DNA of 64,000 nucleotides from Devosia geojensis (GCF_000969415.1 NZ_JZEX01000173.1:1-64000); one strand, 5' to 3'. Positions 27,983-36,813 are shown, counted from the stretch's first letter. Notes: generated by a model from the letters alone, not told the origin. Made by a program: numbers and translations.

Positions 27983-28584
27983 GCAAACCCGTCCTGCGCC
28001 TCACTGCGCAGGAGGCGAAGAACCGCACCCCGGTCACCGGACTTCAGCGCTTCAAGGGCCGATCGCCCTCCAAGCGCCGAGTCGGACGCGAGCAGGAAAT
28101 CGAGCGCCACCCATGGCCCGGCCGAAGCGTAGGCTCGAATGACATCCGCGATACCGGCGACGACGTCCGTCTCTTCGAATTGACAGGCGGGATAGCGCCA
28201 GCCGCTCCCCTCGCGAACAGCAAGCAACGCTCCGGCTCGCCGGCGCTTGTCGACAGCTTGACGCGAGATGCCGAGAAGTCGGCCCGAATCCTCAGCCGAC
28301 AAGGTGCCGCCAGCGCGCTCAATCAGGCGCTTGCGGTGTTCGACGTTCCTCGCCAAGGCAGGGACCAGCGGGTCGAGCTCGATGACGGATGGACCGACAA
28401 CCTCGGACCGGCTGAGGAGCCATGCAAGCGAACCCGCATCGGTTGGCGCAGCCAAAGCGTCGGACAGTGTCTTCGGCGACGCGGTGGCCGCCATGCGCTC
28501 AAGCGCTGATGTTGCGCGCCGAAGAAAGGCCGCCTGCAGGGAATCAGAACGAGTGCTGCTCGGGTTTGGCGCAGTGCGAACCAT
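27979..28584 (-). CDS. Xre/MbcA/ParS-type antitoxin partner of the RES toxin
   Basis: A 201-aa protein with a central helix-turn-helix (LSAEDSGRLLGISRQAVDKRRRAGALLAVR, about residues 93-122) and a C-terminal region (GPWVALDFLLASDSALGGRSALEALKSGD) that matches the toxin-binding domain of Xre/MbcA/ParS antitoxins. It is longer than many relatives because of an N-terminal helical extension of about 80 residues. The product would bind and block the RES toxin and repress the shared promoter. An imperfect dyad lies right at its start. Confidence 0.8.
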   Translation of the reverse strand: MVRTAPNPSSTRSDSLQAAFLRRATSALERMAATASPKTLSDALAAPTDAGSLAWLLSRSEVVGPSVIELDPLVPALARNVEHRKRLIERAGGTLSAEDSGRLLGISRQAVDKRRRAGALLAVREGSGWRYPACQFEETDVVAGIADVIRAYASAGPWVALDFLLASDSALGGRSALEALKSGDRGAVLRLLRSEAQDGFA

Positions 28585-28603
28585 GATAACCTCGCTGGTT
28601 GTC
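28585..28603. promoter_or_regulatory. Candidate operator of the RES/Xre module
   Basis: GATAACC and GGTTGTC (6 of 7 bases paired) flank a 5-bp spacer directly upstream of the antitoxin ATG. Placement at the start of an autoregulated toxin-antitoxin operon fits repressor binding; this is inferred from position only. Confidence 0.35.
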
Positions 28604-28691
28604 TTAGGGATTATATAGATACGCTAGCGCCGCCGTCAACCAACTGCTCGCTGCAGGTGCCATGGTTCAGTGAGTCCGTTGGCGCGCGTTT

Positions 28692-29801
28692 TCAGAGAAT
28701 TCCCCATGCGCGATACCGTCCCCTGCCCGTCATCTCCCGCACGCCAAGCTCAGTAATGAGGTTAAGCGCGCCGCGCGGCGTTACATTCACCTCCTTGGCG
28801 ATCATCGTCGCAGACACGATCGGCCGCGACAGGATCAGATCAATCACACCTGGCAGACTGCTCGACGAACGCCTGGACCGCAGCCGGCGCTGCATTTGCT
28901 CCCGCGCCTGGGCAAGCCGAGAGATCTCCTTCATGCCGGCGTCGCCGGCGGCCGACATGGCGTCGAGAGCCGCCAGTAGACGCGTCGTCTTGCTCCGCGA
29001 CCGTCGGCGTTCGCGTGGGATCGTCTTCAGCCCGACATTGATGCAAAACAGATGTGAGGCCACCTTGCGCCGGGATCGGAGCCAGGCGCCGACCACCAAA
29101 GGGCCGAGCCAGTGCTTGTTCTGGAGTGGTTCCAGGGTTTCCCACGCCTCCCAAAGAACTGCGGCCGCGAGCGTCGGTGGCATGTCTTCGACCTCACGAC
29201 CGACCGCATGCCATTGCTCGATCCTGCCGCGCTCATCCCATTCAGCATCGCGGACGACCAGATCTCCCACGATGACACTTTGGGGCCTCTCGGTATGAAC
29301 GGCGGGAGCCCCTTCCAGAATGCGCCGGGAACGTTCGAGAACCGCATCGATCGCGGCGAATTCCGCGGACAATGCCTCCTCTCCTCTTAGAGAGTCGTTC
29401 CCACCGCCATCATCAACCGGGCCTTGCTCAAACTCGGCTGCCCCATCTGGCGCGCTTCTCAGGCCCGAAAGCGCTAAAAGGCCCGAGCCGCTGACAGCCC
29501 AGGCGGGATCGGCATCCGCGATCCGTCGGCGGGAGCGCAGTATCGCATGCGATATGATAAGCTCATGCGTCGGCGCCCGCACGTCCATGTGGGCATCATG
29601 AAGGACGAGATCCTCGACGTGCACAAGCTCACCCGAAATCCACATGCTTGCGGCCGCATCGAAGAAATGACCCCTTTCGACAAAGCCCTTCCCCACAGGG
29701 CTGCGTCGCACCGCTTCGTCGAGGCGTGCGAGCTGATCCTCCGCCCCCCCGATCGCCGGCAGGAGGGTTTGGAAGGGCAAATCTCCGATTTCATAACACA
29801 T
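28692..29801 (-). CDS. DUF1612/RHE_PE00001-family protein with C-terminal helix-turn-helix
   Basis: A 369-aa protein. The N-terminal half has the DUF1612-type pattern (LPFQTLLPAIGGAEDQLARL, RGHFFDAAASMWISGELV, LVLHDAHMDVRAPTHEL), and the C-terminal part is a winged helix (ISRLAQAREQMQRRL, SRPIVSATMIAKEVNVTPRGALNLI). The family is common on rhizobial plasmids and its role is unknown; DNA binding is likely. The start ATG at 29801 is followed by the conserved CYEIGDLPF. It is monocistronic, with a divergent recombinase about 280 bp away. Confidence 0.8.
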   Translation of the reverse strand: MCYEIGDLPFQTLLPAIGGAEDQLARLDEAVRRSPVGKGFVERGHFFDAAASMWISGELVHVEDLVLHDAHMDVRAPTHELIISHAILRSRRRIADADPAWAVSGSGLLALSGLRSAPDGAAEFEQGPVDDGGGNDSLRGEEALSAEFAAIDAVLERSRRILEGAPAVHTERPQSVIVGDLVVRDAEWDERGRIEQWHAVGREVEDMPPTLAAAVLWEAWETLEPLQNKHWLGPLVVGAWLRSRRKVASHLFCINVGLKTIPRERRRSRSKTTRLLAALDAMSAAGDAGMKEISRLAQAREQMQRRLRSRRSSSSLPGVIDLILSRPIVSATMIAKEVNVTPRGALNLITELGVREMTGRGRYRAWGIL

Positions 29802-30005
29802 TGTAATAACGTCACTTTGTTCACCATGCGGAAGCTATCATAGCCATCGCTTCCGTCATAGCGGTACATTTTCCACGCGCGCGTACTATAGGAACGTCAG
29901 CAGCTTCCGGATTGAACAGATTGCTCCTCGAGCGTGGCTAAGATCGACGAGAAACGCCGATTTGCGGGGATTCCACGCCCGGCCGAGTCCCTGAGAGGTG
30001 TTCAA

Positions 30006-30060
30006 GAGACGTTTACAAACGATCGGTTATCCGTATCTTCTACGTTTGTAATTTCGTCTC
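30006..30060. repeat. Large inverted repeat upstream of the serine recombinase (res-like or operator)
   Basis: Two nested pairs flank a common centre: GAGACG (30006-30011) with CGTCTC (30055-30060), and TTACAAACG (30013-30021) with CGTTTGTAA (30043-30051). The structure ends 24 bp before the recombinase start. Serine recombinases often bind and recombine at dyads beside their own gene, so this may be a res subsite, a crossover region or an operator. The symmetry is observed; the role is inferred. Confidence 0.55.
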
Positions 30061-30084
30061 CGATACGGTTCTCGGGCGCTCCAA

Positions 30085-31008
30085 ATGGCCAAAACACCGC
30101 ACAACCACTCCTCCCGTCGACCACAGGGCCGGCAAATCGGCTATGCGCGCGTCTCGACAGACGAGCAGGCTACAGAAGCCCAGGAGATGGAGTTGCGGTC
30201 GGCCGGATGTGAGACAATCGTCCGGGAGCACGGCTCGGGGGCCTCACGAGCCCGCCCTGCCCTTGCCAAGATTGTCCGCGAGATCGACGCCGGCGACACG
30301 CTTGTCGTCGTTCGGCTCGACCGCCTGGCGCGCTCGGTAAGCCATCTGCTCGATGTCATCGAGGACCTGACGGCAAAAGGTGCGCATTTCCGGTCGCTCA
30401 GCGACCCGATCGACACCACGACGCCGCAAGGCATGTTTTCCCTGCAGGTTCTTGGCGCCGTGGCCCAGCTGGAGCGGGCTCTCAACTCCGAGCGGACCAA
30501 GGCAGGCATCAAAGCCGCCAGGGCAAAAGGCCGGATGCCGGGCAATCCAGGGGTCCGCGAACGTCGGCCGGACGCGCTGGCTAAGATGACGGCCGCGCAA
30601 AAGGCAGCCTATGGAGCGCGTCTCCAGTCATCCGCGAACCAGTGGCTTCCCATTGTGCGGCGCATGCGACCCGACCACACATGGGACGATATCTCCCGCG
30701 TTCTCAGGCAACGTGGTCTCGATTGGACTCCTGAGCGTTTACGGCGCGCGGTGAAATGGATTGTCAGCGAGGGAATGGCCGACAAGTCGCTTCTGAGGAA
30801 GTCGCCGCCTCGGCCAGCTGAGGATCGTCTGATGACCCTCGTGGCGGGCATCCATTCCTCCAATCCGGAGCTGACCTTGCGCGAAATAGCCAACCAGCTC
30901 GAGCGCCTTCATGAGCGCACGCCCCGTGGCGGTACGAAATGGGCACCATCGTCCGTCAAGAACCTCATCGACAGGGCAAAGCGCAGCGGCTTGCTTGAGG
31001 CGGCCTGA
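30085..31008 (+). CDS. Serine recombinase (resolvase/invertase family)
   Basis: A 307-aa recombinase. The catalytic domain begins RQIGYARVSTDEQ, with the nucleophilic Ser at about residue 25. It continues with RPALAKIVREIDAGDTLVVVRLDRLARSV and ends with FSLQVLGAVAQLERALNSERTKAGIKAARAKGR, the E helix. Resolvases usually end with a short helix-turn-helix at about 190 aa; here about 110 extra residues form a further helical region (WDDISRVLRQRGLDWTPERLRRAVKWI). It may resolve plasmid multimers or move DNA at the inverted repeat just upstream. Confidence 0.88.
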   Translation: MAKTPHNHSSRRPQGRQIGYARVSTDEQATEAQEMELRSAGCETIVREHGSGASRARPALAKIVREIDAGDTLVVVRLDRLARSVSHLLDVIEDLTAKGAHFRSLSDPIDTTTPQGMFSLQVLGAVAQLERALNSERTKAGIKAARAKGRMPGNPGVRERRPDALAKMTAAQKAAYGARLQSSANQWLPIVRRMRPDHTWDDISRVLRQRGLDWTPERLRRAVKWIVSEGMADKSLLRKSPPRPAEDRLMTLVAGIHSSNPELTLREIANQLERLHERTPRGGTKWAPSSVKNLIDRAKRSGLLEAA

Positions 31009-31114
31009 ACACGCAACCGAGGACTGATTTTGTGGGCCGTACGAAGTACAATTCGCGGGCCTCGATCGTAGCCAGAATATCCCAAACGGTCCGCAAACTC
31101 CGGAGCGCGCAGCA

Positions 31115-31330
31115 GTGGAAGCCATGACCGTCAACAGCCGAGACGATTTCGCGCAATGGGCCATCGAGCGAACCAAGTCGATCCTGACCGACCAGGGTTC
31201 GGATCTCGCTTCCGCGGCGCGATGCGGAGACGATGCCCGGTTGGGCGAAGCTGCAAACGCCCTCGGCCAGGCGATCATCGATGCACTACTCGAATCCTTT
31301 GACGGTTTGATCGACGACGACAGAGACTGA
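31115..31330 (+). CDS. Small acidic hypothetical protein (71 aa)
   Basis: A 71-aa frame starting at GTG 31115 (or ATG 31124) with GGAG about 10 bp upstream of the GTG. The sequence (SRDDFAQWAIERTKSIL, then AANALGQAIIDALLESFDGLI) is predicted to be helical and strongly acidic at the end. No family was recognised. It lies between the recombinase and the end of repC, on the strand opposite repC. Confidence 0.45.
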   Translation: MEAMTVNSRDDFAQWAIERTKSILTDQGSDLASAARCGDDARLGEAANALGQAIIDALLESFDGLIDDDRD

Positions 31331-31367
31331 CCGACTTGCCACCCGCGAAATTCAAATCGAACAGTCA

Positions 31368-32678
31368 TCACGATCTGGGCTTGTTCAGCGACCGCAGAAG
31401 GGCTTCCGAGACCGCAAGCCGCCCTTCCTCACCGCCGCTTGGCGGTTCGTGGCCAGCCTTCACCGCCGATTTGTCCGCGTCCAGCTTGGCGCGCAGCAGC
31501 GCCATGATCATCGGCCAGGTCGAGAATTTGCCATCCCTTGCCTTGTCGGTCAGGCTGCGTAGATACCCGCCAGCGCTGTTGATCTGGTCTGATCGCTGGT
31601 AGATCGCTGCGAGTGTGATCGCCGCATGCTGTTCGCCCATGACCTCGCAGGCGTCTCGCCACGCGCTGGGACTGATCGCCAGCATCGGCCGCGCCAGTTC
31701 CGCCGCGGCCAGAAAGTCCCGCCAGTGCCGGATTTCGCCGCCCTGGGTCAATTCTCGCAGGTTCGGGCAGGCATCCAGCACAATGCCCAAAGGCAATTCG
31801 CGCTTCGGCAAGCTCCGTACGTTGTCGGTTTCCGCGGCGCTGCCGCTCGCTTCATCTTCTTTTCCAGAGCCCTCTTCAGATTCAGATATGGAGTCTGGGT
31901 TTGAATTCTGTATGTGGCGACCAGAATGGGACTCATTGGCGTCCGGATTCTGCGTTTTTGCAAATGATTCCAAGACATCGAGGATCTCCGTGTAGAGGCC
32001 GTGGAGATCGCAGCAGATATCCTCGACGAGTTGCCTCGGCGCTGAGCGCGGCAAGCGCCCGACGATGGCCTGATAAGTCTGGTGGACCCTGCCCCAATTG
32101 CCTGGAACGTTCTCCTCGATGCCGGTCTCGATGAGCTTGACGATATCGCGGCGCAGGAGCGTGAGACGCTCCTTGGCGATCCGAAAAGCGTTCTTTTCGG
32201 CCCGTACGGTGTCCGCCAGCTCCTGGAATTCCTCGGCCCGAGCAACGATCGGGGAAAGATCGAACCCGTATGCCTGTTCGACCTGCCCTCCCCTGCCCTT
32301 GCGGGCGAAGCGCTTGCCGTTCGGACTATCGCGGCGAATGATCAGCCCACAGTCGACCAGGACGGCCAGGTGGCGCCGCAGCGTCGTCGCCGGCATTCCA
32401 TTCGCACGGGCCATGAGCTGCTCGTTCGACGGCCAGACGATCAGTTCACCGTCGCCTTTGAGCTCCGTTTCCGGGTGGAACGAGAGCAGGGCATTGAGAA
32501 TGGCGAGAGCGCGGTCCGTGGCGCCGATCAACTCGCGTGCTTCCCGGATCGTCTGGAACGCTTTCCATTTCTGCACCAGCGCACCGTCCGGCACCGACTT
32601 TGCCACAGCCTGGCTTGCCATCATGCCAAGCGACATCGTTCGCCGCCCAAAGGGCGTCGTTGGGGTATGCGTCTGCAT
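31368..32678 (-). CDS. repC: Replication initiator RepC
   Basis: A 436-aa initiator of repABC plasmids. The N-terminal winged-helix region (FGRRTMSLGMMASQ, TDRALAILNALLSFHPETELKGDGELIVWPSNEQLMARANGMPATTLRRHLAVLVDCGLI) and the C-terminal domain (LGIVLDACPNLRELTQGGEIRHWRDFLAAAELARPMLAISPSAWRDACEVMG) are intact. RepC starts replication at an origin usually located inside its own gene in an AT-rich stretch; the segment 31845-31910 is the AT-richest part here. It is the last gene of repA-repB-repC and is separated from repB by the predicted antisense RNA gene. Confidence 0.95.
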   Translation of the reverse strand: MQTHTPTTPFGRRTMSLGMMASQAVAKSVPDGALVQKWKAFQTIREARELIGATDRALAILNALLSFHPETELKGDGELIVWPSNEQLMARANGMPATTLRRHLAVLVDCGLIIRRDSPNGKRFARKGRGGQVEQAYGFDLSPIVARAEEFQELADTVRAEKNAFRIAKERLTLLRRDIVKLIETGIEENVPGNWGRVHQTYQAIVGRLPRSAPRQLVEDICCDLHGLYTEILDVLESFAKTQNPDANESHSGRHIQNSNPDSISESEEGSGKEDEASGSAAETDNVRSLPKRELPLGIVLDACPNLRELTQGGEIRHWRDFLAAAELARPMLAISPSAWRDACEVMGEQHAAITLAAIYQRSDQINSAGGYLRSLTDKARDGKFSTWPMIMALLRAKLDADKSAVKAGHEPPSGGEEGRLAVSEALLRSLNKPRS

Positions 32679-32777
32679 TGTCCTTCACCTATCGCTAGGC
32701 AAAAGAAACCTGCTCGCCGAATCGGCGCTCAAACCGACCTGAATGGTCTTGACTATGATTCGCGGAAGTGGGATTCT

Positions 32778-32840
32778 CTCAGTCGCCAAACTTAAAGAGA
32801 AGGTCTTCCGGAATTGCCGTTTCGGGGGCCTTTTTCTTTT
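32778..32840 (+). ncRNA. Predicted counter-transcribed RNA of repABC (incompatibility RNA)
   Basis: repABC plasmids encode a small antisense RNA in the repB-repC gap, on the strand opposite the operon. Here the plus strand shows a TTGACT box (32749-32754) with a weak -10 17 bp later. A strong intrinsic terminator follows: GGTC/GGCC and CCGGAA/TTTCGG arms between 32802 and 32830, then TTTTTCTTTT to 32840. The RNA start near 32778 is estimated. It would limit repC expression and set copy number and incompatibility. Confidence 0.6.
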
Positions 32841-32844
32841 GCGC

Positions 32845-33855
32845 TCAATCTCCGTTCGTGGTTGCTCGTTTTTCCCGACGGAAAGCCTCATACAACTCGC
32901 TGAGATTTTCCGAGAGGTAGTCACCGAACGCTGCTGCGTCGGTCCCCTTCGCCTTGAGGGCGATGGTGAATTTCTTGCCACTGGCCACCATCTCCGCGGC
33001 GACACGCCCATCAGACGGCGCCCAGCTGCGTTTGGACGGCGCCTGCGCGGCACGGCGGCGCGGCTTGGATGCCTTCAGCTTCGCGACGATCGCATCGAAC
33101 CGCGCTTCGCTTGGCATCCCATGAAAATCGGAACTCGATGCCAGAGCCAAGGCAGTGTCGACATTGCCCGGCTTGTCGAGGAGGAGCTTGAGCTCATACC
33201 AGCGATCACGACCGACAGCCTTCGCGCGGCCGATCGCTTCGAGCAGATCCTTAGGCATCGAGGCGACAGAGAGCATCTTTGAAAGCGTCGGCCGATCGAC
33301 ACCGATTGCGGCGAGGGCTGTGGCGTTGTCCTCGTCGAATTTCCGCTGAACGATGTCGGCGGCAAACAGTGCTTTCTCGATGAAGGACGTGTTCGCTCGC
33401 GCGTTGTTTTCCTGTCCCTGGGCGATCACATGATCGCGCTCGGAGATATCCTTGATGACAGCGCGAAGCTTGAGACCAAGCTCTTTTGCGGCGCGCCAGC
33501 GGAGGCGACCGAAGACCAGCATGTAGCGGCCGGGTCGCTGCGGGTGAGGGCGAAGGAGCGCCGGGGAGTTCTGGCCGGAACTGCGGATCGACTCCAACAC
33601 CTGAGCGTAGTCGGCCTCGTAATCTTCCTGATCGACGTTGAGCCGGTCGTTGGCGAAAGATTGGTCTACCAGGTCGGGGTCAACCTCGATTATCGTCTCA
33701 CCCTCGAGCAGCTTGCCTGCCTGGGCCGCCATTTCGTCGATCGAGCTTATGAGCGATCGTGATGCCCCCTTGAAGGTGTAGTCTCGTGCAACTGGGCGCT
33801 CGGCGGGAGCGTCGCCGTTGTCCATGATGCTGGCAAAGGGATTTTTCCGCGCCAT
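32845..33855 (-). CDS. repB: Partition protein RepB (ParB family)
   Basis: A 336-aa ParB-type protein. The N-terminus (MARKNPFASIMDNGDAP) is the usual RepB start. The ParB nuclease-like domain shows SGQNSPALLRPHPQRPGRYMLVFGRLRWRAAKELG (about residues 90-125). The following helix-turn-helix is VIAQGQENNARANTSFIEKALFAADIVQRKF. It binds parS and works with RepA in segregation and control of repABC expression. It lies downstream of repA with a gap that contains dyads likely to be parS. Confidence 0.95.
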   Translation of the reverse strand: MARKNPFASIMDNGDAPAERPVARDYTFKGASRSLISSIDEMAAQAGKLLEGETIIEVDPDLVDQSFANDRLNVDQEDYEADYAQVLESIRSSGQNSPALLRPHPQRPGRYMLVFGRLRWRAAKELGLKLRAVIKDISERDHVIAQGQENNARANTSFIEKALFAADIVQRKFDEDNATALAAIGVDRPTLSKMLSVASMPKDLLEAIGRAKAVGRDRWYELKLLLDKPGNVDTALALASSSDFHGMPSEARFDAIVAKLKASKPRRRAAQAPSKRSWAPSDGRVAAEMVASGKKFTIALKAKGTDAAAFGDYLSENLSELYEAFRREKRATTNGD

Positions 33856-33875
33856 TTGACTAGCACCCCCTTATG

Positions 33876-33941
33876 CGGTTTATGCGCTTGAAACCGTGGG
33901 CTTTTTTGGCGGTTTTGACGGCAGTCAACATCATAACCGCC
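33876..33941. promoter_or_regulatory. parS-like dyads in the repA-repB gap
   Basis: Three symmetric elements cluster here: CGGTTT/AAACCG (33876-33896), TTGAC/GTCAA around GGCA (33915-33928), and GGCGGTT/AACCGCC (33908-33914 and 33935-33941). Centromere-like parS sites of repABC plasmids are palindromes with GTT and AAC ends and are often found in this gap, so one or more of these are probable RepB sites. The repA stop codon lies within the last dyad. Confidence 0.5.
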
Positions 33942-35154
33942 CCCATGCCTGGTGGATCAGTCCCTGAATCTCGAAGTTCACGGCATCCATGCTGTCGATC
34001 GCCCGATCATAGGTATCGCGATTGAAGTTCGATCGCTCGACCTCATAGAGCGTCTGCTTGGTGAGGCCGGCGTCAGAAATCGCCGTGGATTTGAGCATCG
34101 GGCTTTTCAGGATTTCCTCGGCAAGCATCGACTGCATGAAGCCGACCATCTGCGCCTGGGGAATGTCCGTGGGCTCGTATCGGGTGATGAGATAGCGCAG
34201 CCAGTCCAGCTGGACCTTCGCGCCAGCACTCTTGATGGACTTCATGATATTGCCCAGCATCAGCAGAAACTGACTCATGGACATCAGGTCCAGCATCTGC
34301 GGGTGGACGGTGATCAGAACCGAGGTGGCGGCCGACAGTGCCGACAGCGTCAGATAGCCAAGCTGCGGAGGGCAATCGACGACCACGACGTCGTAGCGCT
34401 CACTGACCGAATCCAATGCCCGGGCGACCCTCGTGAAGAACCGCTTTCCTTCCTGAGACGGAGACTGCATGGCAAGCGGCGTCTCGTACTCATATTCCTG
34501 CAGCTCCAGGTTCGCCGGGATGATATCGAGCAAGGGGAAGTTCGTCTTGCGGATGACATCTTCGGCCGGGGCGGGGTTGTCGTACCGGATCGCGTCGTAG
34601 AGCGAGGGGTTCTTGTCGAGCTCCGGCTGGAAGCCATGGAGGGCTGAAAGCGAAGCCTGCGGATCGAGATCCACCGTCAGGACCCTGTGACCGGTGAGCG
34701 CCAGATGCTGCGCGAGGTGCGCCGTGGTGGTGGTCTTTCCCGATCCACCCTTGAAGTTGACGACCGCAATGACCTGCAGCTTCTCGCCAGGTTTGCGGTA
34801 GGGCACATACTTCTTGGAATCCGATCGCCCGTGCTTATCGAGATAGTCCCGAAGCTCGGTCATCTGCTCGGCCGCGTAAAAGCGCCGCCCGCCGGCACCG
34901 ACGAAAGGCTCAGGACCTTTCTTTTCAAGATGGAGGCGCTTCAGATTGTTCGGACTGATCCCAAGATAGTGGGCAACTTCGGCCATGGAGAACCGCCGAA
35001 GGGTCTTCTGGCCCTCGGTCGGAAACTTCTCGACGCGCAATTGGTCGAGCTTGCGCGAGATCTCGGCCCCTTGGGCAAGGATCTTGTCGTCAAACTCAAA
35101 ACTTGGGAGAAATGCCATCTCCGCTTCGTCCCCCAAATGAGAAAATAGCGCCAT
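33931..35154 (-). CDS. repA: Partition ATPase RepA (ParA family)
   Basis: A 407-aa ParA-type ATPase. The N-terminal part contains a MerR-like helix-turn-helix (RRFSMAEVAHYLGISPNNLKRLHLE). The deviant Walker A motif is KGGSGKTTTTAHLAQHLAL, followed by VLTVDLDPQASLSALHG and YDVVVVDCPPQLGYLTLSAL. With RepB it segregates the plasmid and represses repABC. I chose ATG 35154 because AAAGG lies 7 bp upstream; TTG 35172 is in frame but has no ribosome site. It is first in the operon. Confidence 0.95.
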   Translation of the reverse strand: MALFSHLGDEAEMAFLPSFEFDDKILAQGAEISRKLDQLRVEKFPTEGQKTLRRFSMAEVAHYLGISPNNLKRLHLEKKGPEPFVGAGGRRFYAAEQMTELRDYLDKHGRSDSKKYVPYRKPGEKLQVIAVVNFKGGSGKTTTTAHLAQHLALTGHRVLTVDLDPQASLSALHGFQPELDKNPSLYDAIRYDNPAPAEDVIRKTNFPLLDIIPANLELQEYEYETPLAMQSPSQEGKRFFTRVARALDSVSERYDVVVVDCPPQLGYLTLSALSAATSVLITVHPQMLDLMSMSQFLLMLGNIMKSIKSAGAKVQLDWLRYLITRYEPTDIPQAQMVGFMQSMLAEEILKSPMLKSTAISDAGLTKQTLYEVERSNFNRDTYDRAIDSMDAVNFEIQGLIHQAWGRL

Positions 35155-35583
35155 ATTCGACCTTTCGGCCAATCTGGCGCCAGTATGAGCGATTCCCTTT
35201 CTCTGGCAAGCGATTTTGGGTTAACGAAACCTTAACGACGCGCCCAGGTCCACTCCAATAAGATCGCTCAGCGGAGCCTAACAGTCTGGGTTCGCGGCGT
35301 CGGCGAGCACGTTTTCTGCTGCGTTTTCACTCGCTTACTTGCTCCGCGATTGATGACTCCGAGAGAACATTCAATGCCACGTGCCGCTGGTTTGATCTAT
35401 GCAGAACCCTGAGAAGTTTCACAGTCGTGCATTGCGTCAAACTGGGTGAGTCGGCGCGACTGCCGCTCCATTGCGGCGACTCACTTTCACCCGAGAACAT
35501 CTGACCCTTAGCCGGCTATACGGCGTCCACATTTGGCGGGGCTGCCGGAGCAGTTCTGGCAAGTTGTCGCCCTTAAATTCCAC
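35155..35583. other. Non-coding region upstream of repABC
   Basis: About 430 bp between repA and the end of the Fic gene. A direct repeat TTAACGA occurs twice (35221-35227 and 35232-35238), close to the repA start, in a place where the RepA-controlled promoter is expected. The remaining sequence shows no convincing ORF; the plus-strand frame at 35471-35881 is a shadow of the Fic gene. Confidence 0.45.
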
Positions 35584-36813
35584 TCACTTGAAAGACGGTG
35601 AAGGCGGTTCCGGGACATTGACTTCGGCGTCGGTGAAGAGATTCGGAAACAGCCGTTCCCTGAAATCGAGGGGGAAGGCAATGCGTACCGGTGCCTTCGG
35701 AGTGTCGGATTTCAGAAACCCGCGCTCGACGAGATCCGACAGCGTGTTCCGGGCCGTGCGCTCGGATGTTTTCAGCACGAAATTGGCCTCGCCACGGGGC
35801 AACCTGCCGTGCCGCAATACGGCCGCCACCAGATCAGGTGCTCGTTTGTCGTCGACGACATCTTTTATTAGGGCGCGGTAGCGAGCATCGAGCCGTCCGA
35901 GGTCGAACATTGCAGTCGAGAACCGTACTTGGTCCAGCGCGACCGTAAGGAACCATTCGACGAAATCCTTGAGCGCTGATTCGGAAAGATTTCCCCGGCC
36001 ATCACGATCACCTTTTCTGGGGCTGTCGGCGTGATCCATCATGCGCTTGTATTCGCCACGATCTTTCAAGCCACGAGCGAGACCACGAGATATCGACCAC
36101 AGGCCATTGCCTCCAATACCGGCCTTGAGCGCCATGGCGTGAGACATCAGGCGACTGACGCGGCCGTTACCGTCTGGAAACGGATGGATGTAATTGAGGC
36201 GGTGATGAGCTGACGCAATCGCGATGATCCGCAGGCTGGCCTGCTTTTCGGCCATGGCAAACCGCTTCTGGAAATACTCCATGAAAGCCACCACCCTGTC
36301 AGAAGATGGCGGCTGATGGCGGCCGACAGCCACATCATGTTCGGCGGACATCCGGAACTCGCCGGGAACAATCTCGGCCTTAGCACCATCAGGTTTGTCG
36401 ATGAACCGGAATTCCTCGGGCATCTCGTCGTAGAAGGCGCGATGAACCCACCGAATGAAATCGATCGAAGTCGGGCTCGGCAGCTCGCCGCGCAACCCGA
36501 GGCCGTCAATCATCCTCTGAACTTCAACATGGGCCTTCGCCTCCAAGGCGAGGGGACGACGTTCGGGATCTATCTCGGCGCCAGCCAGTGCGCTCTCGAT
36601 ATCTCGAGGTCGGGTGTTGTGGCCTTCGATTAAATTCGAATAGTACGAATTCATGACTCGTACGAGATCGGCCAATTCGTCAGCGGACTCCGGATGCAAG
36701 CCTCGGCCGAGTTCATCGGCGGCCTTCTGCAGCTCGATTGCAAGATCGGCCAGGACGGTCGGCACTGCGTCGTCAAAAAACAGCGGCTCGATCCGGCCAG
36801 GGGTTTCAAGCAT
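35584..36813 (-). CDS. Fic-family protein (AMPylating enzyme) with N-terminal inhibitory helix
   Basis: A 409-aa protein with an intact Fic core motif HPFPDGNGR (preceded by HHRLNYI), which normally transfers AMP from ATP onto target proteins. The inhibitory motif SNLIEG (residues 59-64, within YYSNLIEGHNT) places it in the class where the inhibitory helix is on the N-terminal side of the same chain. The C-terminal 100 residues contain a winged helix (LRHGRLPRGEANFVLKTSERTARNTLSDLVERGFL). I chose ATG 36813; TTG 36840 is in frame. Its target is unknown. It sits between repABC and the quorum-sensing genes. Confidence 0.85.
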   Translation of the reverse strand: MLETPGRIEPLFFDDAVPTVLADLAIELQKAADELGRGLHPESADELADLVRVMNSYYSNLIEGHNTRPRDIESALAGAEIDPERRPLALEAKAHVEVQRMIDGLGLRGELPSPTSIDFIRWVHRAFYDEMPEEFRFIDKPDGAKAEIVPGEFRMSAEHDVAVGRHQPPSSDRVVAFMEYFQKRFAMAEKQASLRIIAIASAHHRLNYIHPFPDGNGRVSRLMSHAMALKAGIGGNGLWSISRGLARGLKDRGEYKRMMDHADSPRKGDRDGRGNLSESALKDFVEWFLTVALDQVRFSTAMFDLGRLDARYRALIKDVVDDKRAPDLVAAVLRHGRLPRGEANFVLKTSERTARNTLSDLVERGFLKSDTPKAPVRIAFPLDFRERLFPNLFTDAEVNVPEPPSPSFK

